A stretch of 13,311 nt of DNA from Candidatus Hydrogenedentota bacterium (GCA_029556545.1 JAKQEQ010000071.1:1-13311), one strand, 5' to 3'; positions 4,918 to 12,247 are shown, numbered from the stretch's first letter. The notes: generated by a model not told the origin, from the letters alone. A program made the numbers and translations.

Positions 4918-6347
4918 TCTTTGAGAAATCGGTGCCGGGCCGGCGCGCGGTCCGGTTTGACGCGCTCGATGTGCCGGAGGCGGGGCTGCCCGAGACGCTG
5001 CGCCGCCGCGAGGCCGCCGCGCTGCCGGAGGCGGCGGAGATCGACGTGGTGCGGCATTTCACGCATCTATCGAAGCGGAATTTCGGCATCGACTCGCATT
5101 TCTATCCGCTGGGCTCGTGCACGATGAAATACAACCCGAAAGTGGCCGAAGTCGTGGCCGCGCTGCCGGGCTTCGCGCAGTTGCACCCGCGGCTGGCGAA
5201 CGCGCCGGAATACGAGGACGCGGTGCAGGGGGCATATGCGCTGATATACGGACTCGAAGCGCTGCTGGCGGAAATCGGCGGGATGCGCGCGGCGTCGATC
5301 CAGCCGATTGCGGGCGCGCACGGCGAGTTGACGGGCGCGCTGCTCATGGCCGCCTACCACCGCGACCGGGGCAATGCGCACAAGGACACGGTGCTCGTGC
5401 CGGACTCGGCGCATGGGACGAATCCGGCGAGCGCGGTGATTGCGGGCTTCCACGTGGTCGAGGTCCCGTCGTGCGCGAAGGGGTTCGTCGATTTCGAGGC
5501 GATGAAGGCGGCGCTCGGGGACCATGTGGCGGGCGTGATGCTGACGTGTCCGAACACGCATGGAATGTTCGAGCCGGAGGTGCGCGAGATCGCCCGGATC
5601 GCGCACGAGAAGGATGCGTTGCTGTACTATGACGGCGCGAACCTCAACGCGATTGTCGGCCAGTGCCGCCCGGGCGACCTCGGCTTCGACGTCATGCACT
5701 TCAACCTGCACAAGACCTTCGCGACGCCCCACGGCGGCGGCGGGCCGGGATCGGGGCCGGTGGGCGTGGGCGAGCGGCTGCTGCCGTACCTGCCGGGGCC
5801 GCGGGTCGTGAAGCGGGAGGACCGCTACACCCTTGATACGCCGGAGAAATCCATCGGGCGCGTGGCGGCGTTCTTCGGGAACTTCCTCATCGCCGTGCGC
5901 GCGTATGCGTACCTGCGCTATTACGGCGGCGACGGACTGCGGGGGATGAGCCGCGACGCGGTCCTTAACGCGAATTACGTGCAGGCGCGCCTCGAAAAGG
6001 CGTACCAGCCCGCGTTCGACGGACGGTGCATGCACGAGTGCGTCTTTACCGGCGCGCGCCAGGCGGAGAAGGGCGTCCGCGCGATGGACATCGCGAAGGC
6101 GTTGCTTGACCGGGGCTTCCACGCGCCGACGGTGTATTTCCCGTTGACCGTCAAAGAATGCCTCATGATCGAGCCGACCGAGACCGAGTCGAAGGAGACG
6201 CTCGACGCTTTCTGCGACGCGATGCTGGAGATCGCGTCGCTCGTGGACCGCGACCCGGATGCGCTGCACGCCGCGCCCGTGACCACGCCGGTGGGGCGTC
6301 TGGACGAGGTGAAGGCGGCGAAGGACCTCGATTGCGCGTGCCGGTGA
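4908..6347 (+). CDS. gcvPB: Glycine dehydrogenase (decarboxylating) subunit 2
   Basis: A 479-residue PLP-bearing half of the split P-protein. The N-terminal part has HFTHLSKRNFGIDSHFYPLG and SCTMKYNPK, the hallmark of this subunit. PDSAHGTNPASA and YYDGANLNAIVG follow. The cofactor lysine is K269 in NLHKTFATPHGGGGPGSGP. The C-terminus carries VYFPLTVKECLMIEPTE. ATG at 4908 is inside the end of gcvPA and is preceded by GGAGG, so translation is coupled; a longer open frame upstream of it is only a shadow of gcvPA. A split P-protein (PA plus PB) is found in Firmicutes, archaea and many deep bacterial lineages, in contrast to the single-chain GcvP of Proteobacteria and mitochondria. Confidence 0.96.
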   Translation: MQLIFEKSVPGRRAVRFDALDVPEAGLPETLRRREAAALPEAAEIDVVRHFTHLSKRNFGIDSHFYPLGSCTMKYNPKVAEVVAALPGFAQLHPRLANAPEYEDAVQGAYALIYGLEALLAEIGGMRAASIQPIAGAHGELTGALLMAAYHRDRGNAHKDTVLVPDSAHGTNPASAVIAGFHVVEVPSCAKGFVDFEAMKAALGDHVAGVMLTCPNTHGMFEPEVREIARIAHEKDALLYYDGANLNAIVGQCRPGDLGFDVMHFNLHKTFATPHGGGGPGSGPVGVGERLLPYLPGPRVVKREDRYTLDTPEKSIGRVAAFFGNFLIAVRAYAYLRYYGGDGLRGMSRDAVLNANYVQARLEKAYQPAFDGRCMHECVFTGARQAEKGVRAMDIAKALLDRGFHAPTVYFPLTVKECLMIEPTETESKETLDAFCDAMLEIASLVDRDPDALHAAPVTTPVGRLDEVKAAKDLDCACR

Positions 6348-6367
6348 GGCGGGTACGATACGGTGTC

Positions 6368-7099
6368 ATGCGGGTTGTTGATTACAGTTTTCGTTTCCCG
6401 GCGCTGAACCTTGCGTTGGATGAGGCGTTGTTGAACGGCGTCGAGCGGGGGGGCGCGCCGGAGACGCTGCGCTTTTGGGAAAGCCCGACGCATTTTGTCG
6501 TGGTGGGGACGGCGCAGGCGCTGCGGGAAGAGGTGCATGAGGACCATTGCCGGGCGGACGGGGTGCCGGTGCTGCGGCGGTGCAGCGCGGGGGGCTGCGT
6601 GCTGCAGGGGCCGGGCTGCCTGAACTTCGCACTGGCGCTGCGCACGGAGTCGCGCCCGGAGATCGCGTCGCTGCACGCGTCGTATGACTATATCCTTGGC
6701 GCGTTGATCCGGGCGTTTGCGCGGCGGGGGCTGCACCTTTCGGCGGCGGGTGTGTCGGACCTAGTCCAGGGCGACCGGAAGGTGTCGGGTAACGCGCAGC
6801 GCCGTCGGCGTCGCGCGATCCTGCATCACGGCACGCTCTTGTACCGCGTGGAGGCGGGGCGCATGGACCGCTACTTGAAGGAGCCGTCGAGGCGTCCGGC
6901 GTATCGCGGCGCGCGGACGCATGGGCAATTCCTGGCGGCGTTGCCGCTGCCGCCCGCCGCGTTGCGGGCGGTGGTGTGCGAGGCGTTTGGCGCGACGGTC
7001 GGGGACGCGGGCGCGGAACTCCTGGATTCCGAGCGGGATGAATGCGAGGAGTTGGCTCGGTCCAAGTACAGGACGGACGCTTGGACCTACCGGCGTTGA
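6368..7099 (+). CDS. Lipoate-protein ligase / octanoyltransferase family protein (LplA/LipM type)
   Basis: A 243-residue single-domain protein of the biotin/lipoate ligase fold. It has N14-L-A-L-D-E-A-L (family NxAxDE), the R70-R71-x-S-A-G-G-C-V-L-Q segment ending in N86 (family RRxSGGGxVxHxxGNxNxxL), and G135-D-R-K138-V-S-G-N-A-Q followed by HHGTLL. K138 matches the lysine that attacks the acyl group in this family. The position usually occupied by a third Gly in RRxxGGG is Cys77, and an Arg5 run (145-149) follows the catalytic loop. It could ligate free lipoate or transfer octanoate; sequence alone does not separate these. Position 20 bases after gcvPB suggests GcvH as substrate. ATG at 6368 gives the natural N-terminus, but its ribosome site is weak: GAGG lies about 18 bases upstream. 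Confidence 0.85.
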   Translation: MRVVDYSFRFPALNLALDEALLNGVERGGAPETLRFWESPTHFVVVGTAQALREEVHEDHCRADGVPVLRRCSAGGCVLQGPGCLNFALALRTESRPEIASLHASYDYILGALIRAFARRGLHLSAAGVSDLVQGDRKVSGNAQRRRRRAILHHGTLLYRVEAGRMDRYLKEPSRRPAYRGARTHGQFLAALPLPPAALRAVVCEAFGATVGDAGAELLDSERDECEELARSKYRTDAWTYRR

Positions 7100-7133
7100 G
7101 CGGCTATCTTCGCAGATTTCTTTGATTGCGCAA

Positions 7134-7163
7134 TTGACCCCGGCACGCGCCGCCTGTTACCAT
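7134..7163 (+). promoter_or_regulatory. Extended -10 sigma70-type promoter before the envelope cluster
   Basis: TTGACC (7134-7139, five of six consensus) is followed after 18 bases by TACCAT (7158-7163, four of six), which is preceded by TG plus one base, the extended -10 form. It lies in the 95-base gap between the lipoate ligase gene and the GTG-started membrane protein gene, leaving a leader of about 25 bases that contains a strong AAAGGAG ribosome site (about 7182-7188). Confidence 0.45.
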
Positions 7164-7194
7164 TTACGAGGAGCCTGCTGCAAAGGAGTATCCG

Positions 7195-7815
7195 GTGGCC
7201 CGGCGGTGGCTGATTGCGATGTTAATCGGTGCGGTTGCTGGACTTACGACGGCACTCGCCATACGGTACCTGCGCTCGCCGGAGACGCCGGCGGCGCCCG
7301 AGGCGATGGAGATCGTCACGCCGGACGCGGGCCCGGCGGTGCGTTACGCGCTGGCGTTCCAGGAAGGCGACTGGGATTACATAATCGAGCACACGCTCTG
7401 GATTCAGGAGCGATTGCGGTACGAGCGGGCGCGAACCGGCGAGGCGGCCGGCAGCGAGGCGGCGCGGCTGACGATCAGCCGGGAGTTGGGCGACCGGTCC
7501 GAGCCGGGCAACCGGCTGCGCGATACGGGCGTCGAGGACCAATACGTATTCCGCCCCGGCGCGGCCATCGAGGTGGCGGCGCGCGACGCGGGCCGGGACG
7601 ACCTGGAGCGGCCGGCGGCGGACCGGACGTGGCTGCGGGTGCGGTTTCCGACCGCGACGAACGCGCTGTACGATGCGTCGGGTCTGGCGATTCGCGCGGT
7701 GACGGTGGGTGTGAATGTCTCGTCGGAAGGCTATATACTGAAGGCGAACGTGGACGGGAACCTGGACGTTGACTGGGACTCCATCGTGTATTGGGGGGTA
7801 AAGGCAGGAGACTAG
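7195..7815 (+). CDS. Membrane-anchored protein of unknown function
   Basis: A 206-residue protein I do not recognise. Residues 1-26 hold two Arg and then a hydrophobic helix (WLIAMLIGAVAGLTTALAI), so it is either a membrane anchor or an uncleaved signal. The remainder is hydrophilic and predicted to be outside the cytoplasm. Visible elements are a pair of acidic/aromatic stretches (FQEGDWDYIIEHTLWIQERL near 59-78) and a beta-rich C-terminal part (TWLRVRFPT, IRAVTVGVNVSSEGYILKANV, DWDSIVYWGVKAGD). The GTG start at 7195 is fixed by AAAGGAG about seven bases upstream. It begins a run of six same-strand genes and ends five bases before the zinc-ribbon gene, so it is probably the first gene of that operon. 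Confidence 0.8.
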   Translation: MARRWLIAMLIGAVAGLTTALAIRYLRSPETPAAPEAMEIVTPDAGPAVRYALAFQEGDWDYIIEHTLWIQERLRYERARTGEAAGSEAARLTISRELGDRSEPGNRLRDTGVEDQYVFRPGAAIEVAARDAGRDDLERPAADRTWLRVRFPTATNALYDASGLAIRAVTVGVNVSSEGYILKANVDGNLDVDWDSIVYWGVKAGD

Positions 7816-7820
7816 GAATC

Positions 7821-8252
7821 ATGCCGCTGGCCAAGTGCGCACGATGCAAGAAGATGTTCAACAAGGAGGACTCGCCGATCTGCCGGCACTGCATTCCGGC
7901 GGAGGAGGCTGACTACGACAAGGTGCGGGCCGCGCTCGAGAAGGAGCCGCGCTTGAATGCGGAGGAGGTGGCGGCGAAGGCGGAGGTGGACGTCGAGTGT
8001 GTGAAGCGGATGCTCGAGGCGGGCGTGATTGAGGCGGTGACGGGCGAGGGCGTTCGTTGCGGCATGTGCGGCGCGCCGGCGATCAGTGCGAGCAAACGGC
8101 TGTGTCAGGCCTGTCTGGACAAGTTGAACATGGACATGGCAAAGGCCCAAAGCAAGATACGATTGGGAATGAAGAAGCCGCCGGAAATCGGCGGCAAAGC
8201 CGATGTGCATCAGGCCTTCGATGCGAAGCGGCGTGTTCCCGGAGACCGTTAA
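7821..8252 (+). CDS. Zinc-ribbon protein resembling YvyF/TIGR03826 (flagellar-operon protein)
   Basis: A 143-residue protein. The N-terminus has a four-Cys zinc ribbon, C6-x2-C9 and C21-x2-C24 (LAKCARCKKMF then SPICRHC). It is followed by an acidic helix-turn-helix-like region (about 28-72: YDKVRAALEKEP, LNAEEVAAKAEV, VKRMLEAGVIE). This order, KCxxCxxxF - CxxC - helix with 'NPxxxxEEIAxxTGV' - 'xRLIREGRL', is that of the TIGR03826/YvyF proteins encoded beside flgM in Firmicutes flagellar operons. A second four-Cys site, C80/C83 and C95/C98, is an addition here. ATG at 7821 is chosen over an in-frame ATG at 7791, inside the upstream gene, because AGGAG/AGGAA precede it. No flagellar gene is in this window, so its role is unknown; regulation or protein-protein contact is plausible. 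Confidence 0.72.
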   Translation: MPLAKCARCKKMFNKEDSPICRHCIPAEEADYDKVRAALEKEPRLNAEEVAAKAEVDVECVKRMLEAGVIEAVTGEGVRCGMCGAPAISASKRLCQACLDKLNMDMAKAQSKIRLGMKKPPEIGGKADVHQAFDAKRRVPGDR

Positions 8253-8411
8253 ATGACGACGGGCGAAAAGACAGGGTTGGCGTTGCTCGTTGGGATATTC
8301 GCCCTGCTGATCGCGGCCTTGGTCGTGAGTTTTCGCGGTCCCTCGGGGCCCGTGGGCACGGCGTCGGACAACGCGATAGTTGACCAGGCGGTCATCAACC
8401 ATACGAAGTAG
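8253..8411 (+). CDS. Small single-helix membrane protein (52 aa)
   Basis: ATG at 8253 directly abuts the TAA of the zinc-ribbon gene and is preceded eight bases upstream by GGAG (8241-8244). The peptide starts MTTGEKTGLALLVGIFALLI and continues AALVVSFRG, a single transmembrane helix of about 20 residues (8-27), with a short polar tail to residue 52. It ends at TAG 8409-8411, 11 bases before the amidase gene. The good ribosome site, tight spacing and clean hydrophobic segment support a real gene, but no family is recognised. Confidence 0.6.
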   Translation: MTTGEKTGLALLVGIFALLIAALVVSFRGPSGPVGTASDNAIVDQAVINHTK

Positions 8412-8422
8412 CCGAGTAATCC

Positions 8423-9565
8423 GTGAAGAACAGCGTCATGCATCGCCATTATAGGAGGGGAGCCCTTCTTGTCTTGGTGTCGCCACTGCTCCTGTGCGCG
8501 GTGGGCGCGCGGGCGCAAATCGTCATCACGACGCGCGTGCACGGCGAGCCGCGCACGGCGACGATATCGAGCGTCCTCGAAGTCGAGGGCGTGCGGCACG
8601 CGTCGTTGAACGGCTTGGCCGCGCAGTTGGGCGGGGCCGTCGGCGTCGAGGGCGCGCGGGTGAAGGTCGACCTGGCGGGGGGCGCGGCGTTCCTTTGGAT
8701 CAACGGGACGGAGGTCGAGAGCGCGGAGGATGCCTTCACGCTCGACTATCCGATTCGCAGTCATGATGGCGAAGCGTGGGTGGCGGTGTCGGACATTGAT
8801 CGTTTACTCGCGCGGGCATTTCGGTTGACCCTCGAACCTGCCGCCGTGACACCCCCCGCGCGGCCGGAGGAGCCGGCGGCGGAGGCCCTCCAGGACGTGC
8901 AACTGATGGCGCCGCTTGAACCGCCCTCGCCGCCCGCCTCCACGCCCGCGCCCGCGCGGACGACGTCCGCAGGGCTTGCGCGGGAGGACGTAATCGTGAT
9001 CGATCCCGGCCACGGCGGGCATGACGCGGGGGCCATCGGGGCGCAGGGGCATCTGGAGAAGGACCTGTCGCTCGCGCTTGCGCGGGAGGTGGGCCGGGCC
9101 CTCAAGGAGACGACTTCGTTCACCATCTACTTGACCCGTTCGGAGGACCAAGACCTTGCGTTGGCGGACCGGGTGAAGATCGCGCGGGAGTTGCGGGGCC
9201 GCCTGTTCGTGAGCATCCACGCGGGGAGCGGGTATTCCCCGACCGCGCGGGGATGCATGGTTTTCCACGCGGGGGCGGCGGGACAGCCCGGCGCGAAGCA
9301 CGGGCAGGTGAGCGGGGTCGTGGCGGCGGGCGTGGCGGAACGGTTGGGCGAGGCGATGCAGCCCGCATGGGGGTATCACGAGCCGCGGGAAGCGCCGTTG
9401 CGACTGCTGCAAGAGGTGGACATGCCCGCCGTGCTCGTCGAGGCGGGATTCCTTACGAACGGCGACGACGCGGCGTTGCTCGGGTCGGAGGCCGGGGTGC
9501 GGCGCGTGGCGCGGGCGATCGCGGAAGGGATCGCACAGTCGGTCCGCGACGGCGCGGGAGGGTAA
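8423..9565 (+). CDS. Secreted N-acetylmuramoyl-L-alanine amidase (Amidase_3) with copper-amine-oxidase-like N-domain
   Basis: A 380-residue exported amidase that cuts the bond between MurNAc and L-Ala in peptidoglycan. Residues 1-32 form a signal peptide (basic HRHYRR, hydrophobic core, ARA cleavage region). Residues about 37-135 look like a copper-amine-oxidase N-terminal-like fold (PF07833 type), common as a wall-associated module, followed by a Pro/Ala linker (about 140-185). The catalytic domain has zinc ligands H197 (DPGHGG), E212 (HLEKDL) and H266 (FVSIHAGS), and catalytic E340 (VLVEAGFLTN). The usual SIHAN/SIHAD reads SIHAG here. The GTG start at 8423 and ATG at 8438 are both in frame with weak ribosome sites, so the first five residues are uncertain. 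GerMN and MurI genes follow, giving a cell-wall context. Confidence 0.9.
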   Translation: MKNSVMHRHYRRGALLVLVSPLLLCAVGARAQIVITTRVHGEPRTATISSVLEVEGVRHASLNGLAAQLGGAVGVEGARVKVDLAGGAAFLWINGTEVESAEDAFTLDYPIRSHDGEAWVAVSDIDRLLARAFRLTLEPAAVTPPARPEEPAAEALQDVQLMAPLEPPSPPASTPAPARTTSAGLAREDVIVIDPGHGGHDAGAIGAQGHLEKDLSLALAREVGRALKETTSFTIYLTRSEDQDLALADRVKIARELRGRLFVSIHAGSGYSPTARGCMVFHAGAAGQPGAKHGQVSGVVAAGVAERLGEAMQPAWGYHEPREAPLRLLQEVDMPAVLVEAGFLTNGDDAALLGSEAGVRRVARAIAEGIAQSVRDGAGG

Positions 9566-9571
9566 CGGGTC

Positions 9572-10234
9572 ATGTCGGCATTTCGCGCGGGGATTCTGCG
9601 GCGGGTGATGATGTCCATCTGGGCGCTGGCGACGCTCGTGCTGATCTTCACGCTCGGGTTGCTGGTCAACGAAATGGTGCGATCGGGCGAAGACCCGCTG
9701 GCGCTGTTGCGCGGCCCTTCGGCAGGCGCGCCCGCGCAGCCCGCGTCGCGGTCCGTGGCGGTCCCCCTCGGGACGCGCGAGATCGTGCTTTATTTCGCCG
9801 GGGCCGACGGGGCGTCGCTCGTGCCGGAGAAGCGCCGCATCGACATTGTGCCGTCCGCGGTCGAGAATTGCCGGGCCGCGCTTCGCGAACTTATCGCGGG
9901 TCCGTCGCGGCTGCATTTTCCGGTACTTCCGGGCACGGCGAAGGTGCGGGCGCTCTACCTGCTCGATGACGGCGAACTCGTCATCGACTTTTCGGGGGAA
10001 ATTCAGCCGGACACGGCGGCGCTGCGAAGCGCGACGCTCGAGGCGCTGATGGTCTACGCAATCGTGAACACGGTAACGCAGCCGGAATTGCGGGGCGAAC
10101 ACGCGAAAGGGGCGCGGCGGGTCCGGTTCCTTGTCGAGGGGTCGCCGCCGCGCGAGACGTTCCCGGCGCATTTGGACTTGAGCGCGCCGATCGCGCCGGA
10201 TCCGCGTTGGATAGCGGCGCCCGGGGCGGCGTAG
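9572..10234 (+). CDS. Membrane-anchored GerMN-domain protein
   Basis: A 220-residue protein with a transmembrane helix at 12-32 (VMMSIWALATLVLIFTLGLL) and an extracytoplasmic GerMN domain at about 68-197. The latter shows EIVLYFAGADGASLVPEKRR, ALRELIAGPS, FPVLPGTAKVRALYLLDDGE, LVIDFSGEI, EALMVYAIVNTVTQ and RRVRFLVEG, which follow the domain's usual order closely. GerMN domains occur in B. subtilis GerM, required for spore cortex and germination, and in many wall-associated proteins of non-sporulating bacteria. ATG at 9572 is supported by GGAGG (9557-9561) at the end of the amidase gene. The amidase-GerMN-glutamate racemase order recalls the racE-gerM neighbourhood of Bacillus, supporting a peptidoglycan role. 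Confidence 0.88.
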   Translation: MSAFRAGILRRVMMSIWALATLVLIFTLGLLVNEMVRSGEDPLALLRGPSAGAPAQPASRSVAVPLGTREIVLYFAGADGASLVPEKRRIDIVPSAVENCRAALRELIAGPSRLHFPVLPGTAKVRALYLLDDGELVIDFSGEIQPDTAALRSATLEALMVYAIVNTVTQPELRGEHAKGARRVRFLVEGSPPRETFPAHLDLSAPIAPDPRWIAAPGAA

Positions 10235-10237
10235 GGA

Positions 10238-10307
10238 ATGCGGAATGCGGAATGCGGAATATGGAATGCGGAATGCGGAATATGGAATGCGGAATGCGGA
10301 ATGCGGG
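10238..10307. repeat. Second ATGCGGA heptamer array, 10 units
   Basis: Ten 7-bp units begin three bases after the GerMN stop codon: ATGCGGA three times, ATATGGA, ATGCGGA twice, ATATGGA, ATGCGGA twice, and a final ATGCGGG. The ATATGGA variant is the same one that closes the array after gcvT, while the TTGCGGA unit of that array is absent here. Like the first, it starts immediately after a stop codon. Confidence 0.93.
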
Positions 10308-10345
10308 GGCGAGGGTAGCGCGGGGGGCGGCTGTGCCGGAAGGCG

Positions 10346-11143
10346 ATGTGTGAGGCGCCTATCGGGGTCTTCGACTCGGGCGTGGGCGGCCTGACGGTCT
10401 ACCGCCGCATCGTGGAGTTGTTGCCGCGGGAAGCGGTGGTCTATCTCGGCGATACGGCGCGGGTGCCCTACGGGACGAAGTCGGCGGACACGGTCATCCG
10501 TTACGCGCGGTCGTGCGCGGGGGTGCTGCTGGCGCGGGGCGTGAAGATGATCGTGGTCGCGTGCAACACGGCGTCCGCCTATGCGCTGGAGGCGCTGGAG
10601 GCCGAGTTGGCGGTCCCGGTCGTGGGCGTGATCGCGCCGGGGGCGGCGACGGCGGCGGGGATCAGCCGCGGGGGGCGGATCGGGGTCATCGGCACGCCGG
10701 GCACGATCGCAAGCGGGGCTTACGACCGGGCCATCCGCGGGCGGCGGCCGGACGCGCGGGTCCACGCGAAGGCGTGCCCGCTTTTTGTGCCCCTGGCCGA
10801 AGAAGGCTGGACGGACGGGCCGGTGCCGCTGGGGGCGGCGCAGGCGTATCTCGAGGAGTTGCGCGCGGCGGCAGTGGACACGCTGGTGCTCGGCTGCACG
10901 CACTATCCGCTGCTGGCGGGGGTCATCGGCGCGGTCATGGGGGAGGGGGTGGCGCTGGTGGACAGCGCGCGGGAGACGGCGCGGGCGGTCGCGAAGGTTG
11001 TGGTGGAGCGGGAACTGCTCCGCAAGTCGTCGACGCGGCCGGATCACCGGTTCCTTGTGAGCGACGACCCGGAGAACTTCATGCGGATTGGCCGGCGCTT
11101 CCTCGATGACGTACTTCCCGCCGTCGAGTGGGTGGATTTCTGA
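10346..11143 (+). CDS. murI: Glutamate racemase
   Basis: A 265-residue MurI of normal length. It converts L- to D-glutamate for the peptidoglycan peptide. The N-terminal IGVFDSGVGGLTV (6-18) carries D10-S11. YLGDTARVPYGTKS follows. The two catalytic cysteines are C73 in VVACNTASA and C184 in LGCTHYPL, with H186 beside the latter. ATG at 10346 has GGAAGG only two bases upstream, closer than usual, so ribosome binding may be weak; no better in-frame start is seen. The 111-base gap from the GerMN gene is filled mainly by a heptamer array, which may interrupt the otherwise continuous wall-gene operon. It is the last plus-strand gene in the window. Confidence 0.96.
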   Translation: MCEAPIGVFDSGVGGLTVYRRIVELLPREAVVYLGDTARVPYGTKSADTVIRYARSCAGVLLARGVKMIVVACNTASAYALEALEAELAVPVVGVIAPGAATAAGISRGGRIGVIGTPGTIASGAYDRAIRGRRPDARVHAKACPLFVPLAEEGWTDGPVPLGAAQAYLEELRAAAVDTLVLGCTHYPLLAGVIGAVMGEGVALVDSARETARAVAKVVVERELLRKSSTRPDHRFLVSDDPENFMRIGRRFLDDVLPAVEWVDF

Positions 11144-11300
11144 CGGACGGGGCGCGGACAGGGGGCGGCAATTCCCGTGCCGTTGAAGAAACGCCGCTGT
11201 TGCCCCAGGCGTTGCGAACGCGGCGCGGACGGGTGTCGGGACCGTTCCTCGCGGATCGCGGCGTTCTTGGGCTGCCTGGACGGTCGCCGCCCGGCGGCGG
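11144..11300. other. Convergent intergenic region with one GC-rich hairpin
   Basis: This gap lies between the ends of murI (plus) and the replication-type gene (minus). I see no gene in it. A perfect six-pair stem CGCCGC/GCGGCG with loop CCG sits at 11285-11299, touching the stop codon of the minus-strand gene. It has no T-run on either side, so it is at best a weak or Rho-aided terminator. Confidence 0.45.
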
Positions 11301-12143
11301 TCAGAAGGTCGCGCGGTCATCATTGAGGTCCTCATCGGTCTTGTTGGATTCGGCGATGTTGTCCGGGGGTCCGGGTTCGTCTTCCCATATGCGATTGAGG
11401 AGGAAGTTGTGGGGAAGGGGCACGTAGCGGCCGCGCTCGCTCTGCCACTGCTTGCTCCGCTTCCAAGCCTTCACGGCGTCGAGGATGGTGACGGCGGTAT
11501 CGGTGTCGGGGTCGAGTTTGTTCCATGCCTGGGCGGCCTTGGTCTGTTGTTGCTTTCTGGGGTATGCCTTCCAGAAGTCCTCGAAGCTTATCGAAGAGGA
11601 ATTATTAGAAGAAGAGCCAGAAGAAGAATCAGAACATCCCACACCAGCACCAAACGCACGCGTGCTCGCGTGCGTGCGCGTATGGGTGTGTGTGCGTGTT
11701 GCACTCTCCGTTTTCAATTCGGGGAAGTAGTGAGCGGCAGCGCGCCGGATTTTGGGACTCTGTTGTTCGACATGGTCGAGAAATCGGCGAATTTGGTCGC
11801 TGTACACGGGGCACTCGGGGAGAGGTTGGAGTTGGGAGTGCGCGAGCGTGACTTGTTTCGCGGTTACGATCGGATTGTGCTTAAGGTAGTTGGGAACGGC
11901 GATCACGCCGTCGGCGAGGTCCGACGCGATGAGACCCAGCGCATCGAGCCTGGAGATCATGGGGAAGACGTCGTCGCGTGAGACGTTGAGGGTGGCGGCA
12001 AACTCGTCGGCGAAAGCGTAGACGGTCCCGATACGCGTGAGGAAGGGGTGCGTGAGTACATAAAGAAAAGCCAACTTCTCGTCATGCGCTAATGGGTGGA
12101 ACTTGGCGTTCCTCCAGATGGAGGGGTTGACTGCTCGATACAT
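11301..12143 (-). CDS. Phage-type replication/helix-turn-helix protein
   Basis: A 280-residue protein. Residues about 8-90 form a winged-helix unit (NAKFHPLAHDEKLAFLYVLT, DEFAATLNVSRDDVFPMISR, LDALGLI, IAVPNYLKHNP) of the kind found in phage replisome organiser and DnaD/O-like proteins. Residues 147-184 are a low-complexity linker rich in Thr-His and then Ser/Asn. Residues 186-260 carry the C-terminal block FEDFWKAYPRKQQQTKAAQA, WNKLDP, AVKAWKRSKQW, GRYVPLPHNFLLNRIWEDE, a well-known tail of phage replication proteins. I chose ATG at 12143 because GGAG lies ten bases upstream. An alternative ATG at 12251 overlaps the upstream HNH stop as ATGA and would add a 36-residue Arg/Pro-rich leader. The family match is from memory; helicase loading at a phage origin is inferred. 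Confidence 0.72.
   Translation of the reverse strand: MYRAVNPSIWRNAKFHPLAHDEKLAFLYVLTHPFLTRIGTVYAFADEFAATLNVSRDDVFPMISRLDALGLIASDLADGVIAVPNYLKHNPIVTAKQVTLAHSQLQPLPECPVYSDQIRRFLDHVEQQSPKIRRAAAHYFPELKTESATRTHTHTRTHASTRAFGAGVGCSDSSSGSSSNNSSSISFEDFWKAYPRKQQQTKAAQAWNKLDPDTDTAVTILDAVKAWKRSKQWQSERGRYVPLPHNFLLNRIWEDEPGPPDNIAESNKTDEDLNDDRATF
11654..11699. other. Alternating purine-pyrimidine tract inside the linker coding region
   Basis: Three alternating blocks, 11654-11665, 11667-11684 and about 11686-11699, are built of CG, CA and TG steps. Together they give about 44 bases with strong Z-DNA potential. On the minus strand they encode the Thr-His/Arg-rich part of the linker in the replication-type protein (about residues 149-164). 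The low-complexity peptide may simply be a by-product of this simple sequence. Confidence 0.6.
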
Positions 12144-12247
12144 ATCCGGAAGGCTCCATGTTTGTGATTGTCGAGGTTGTTGTTGATGTGAGCGTGTTAT
12201 GCGTGGCGGAGGAGCGCGGTTCGGGGTCGCGCGCGGGTCGCGGCGCC

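Noticed and set aside
5067-6269. 400-codon open frame on the minus strand
   Set aside because: Shadow of gcvPB, with the same composition bias and no domain.
8451-8480. AGGAGG at 8453-8458 as the true amidase ribosome site
   Set aside because: The only in-frame starts after it (TTG 8474, GTG 8477) are 15 or more bases away and would remove the basic part of the signal peptide.
11285-11299. Strong bidirectional intrinsic terminator
   Set aside because: The stem is only six pairs and no T-run follows on either strand; kept only as part of the intergenic description.
8804-11335. 843-codon open frame on the minus strand
   Set aside because: It is antisense to the amidase, GerMN and murI genes, is extremely Arg/His/Pro-rich and crosses a heptamer array. 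This is the usual shadow frame of high-GC coding sequence.
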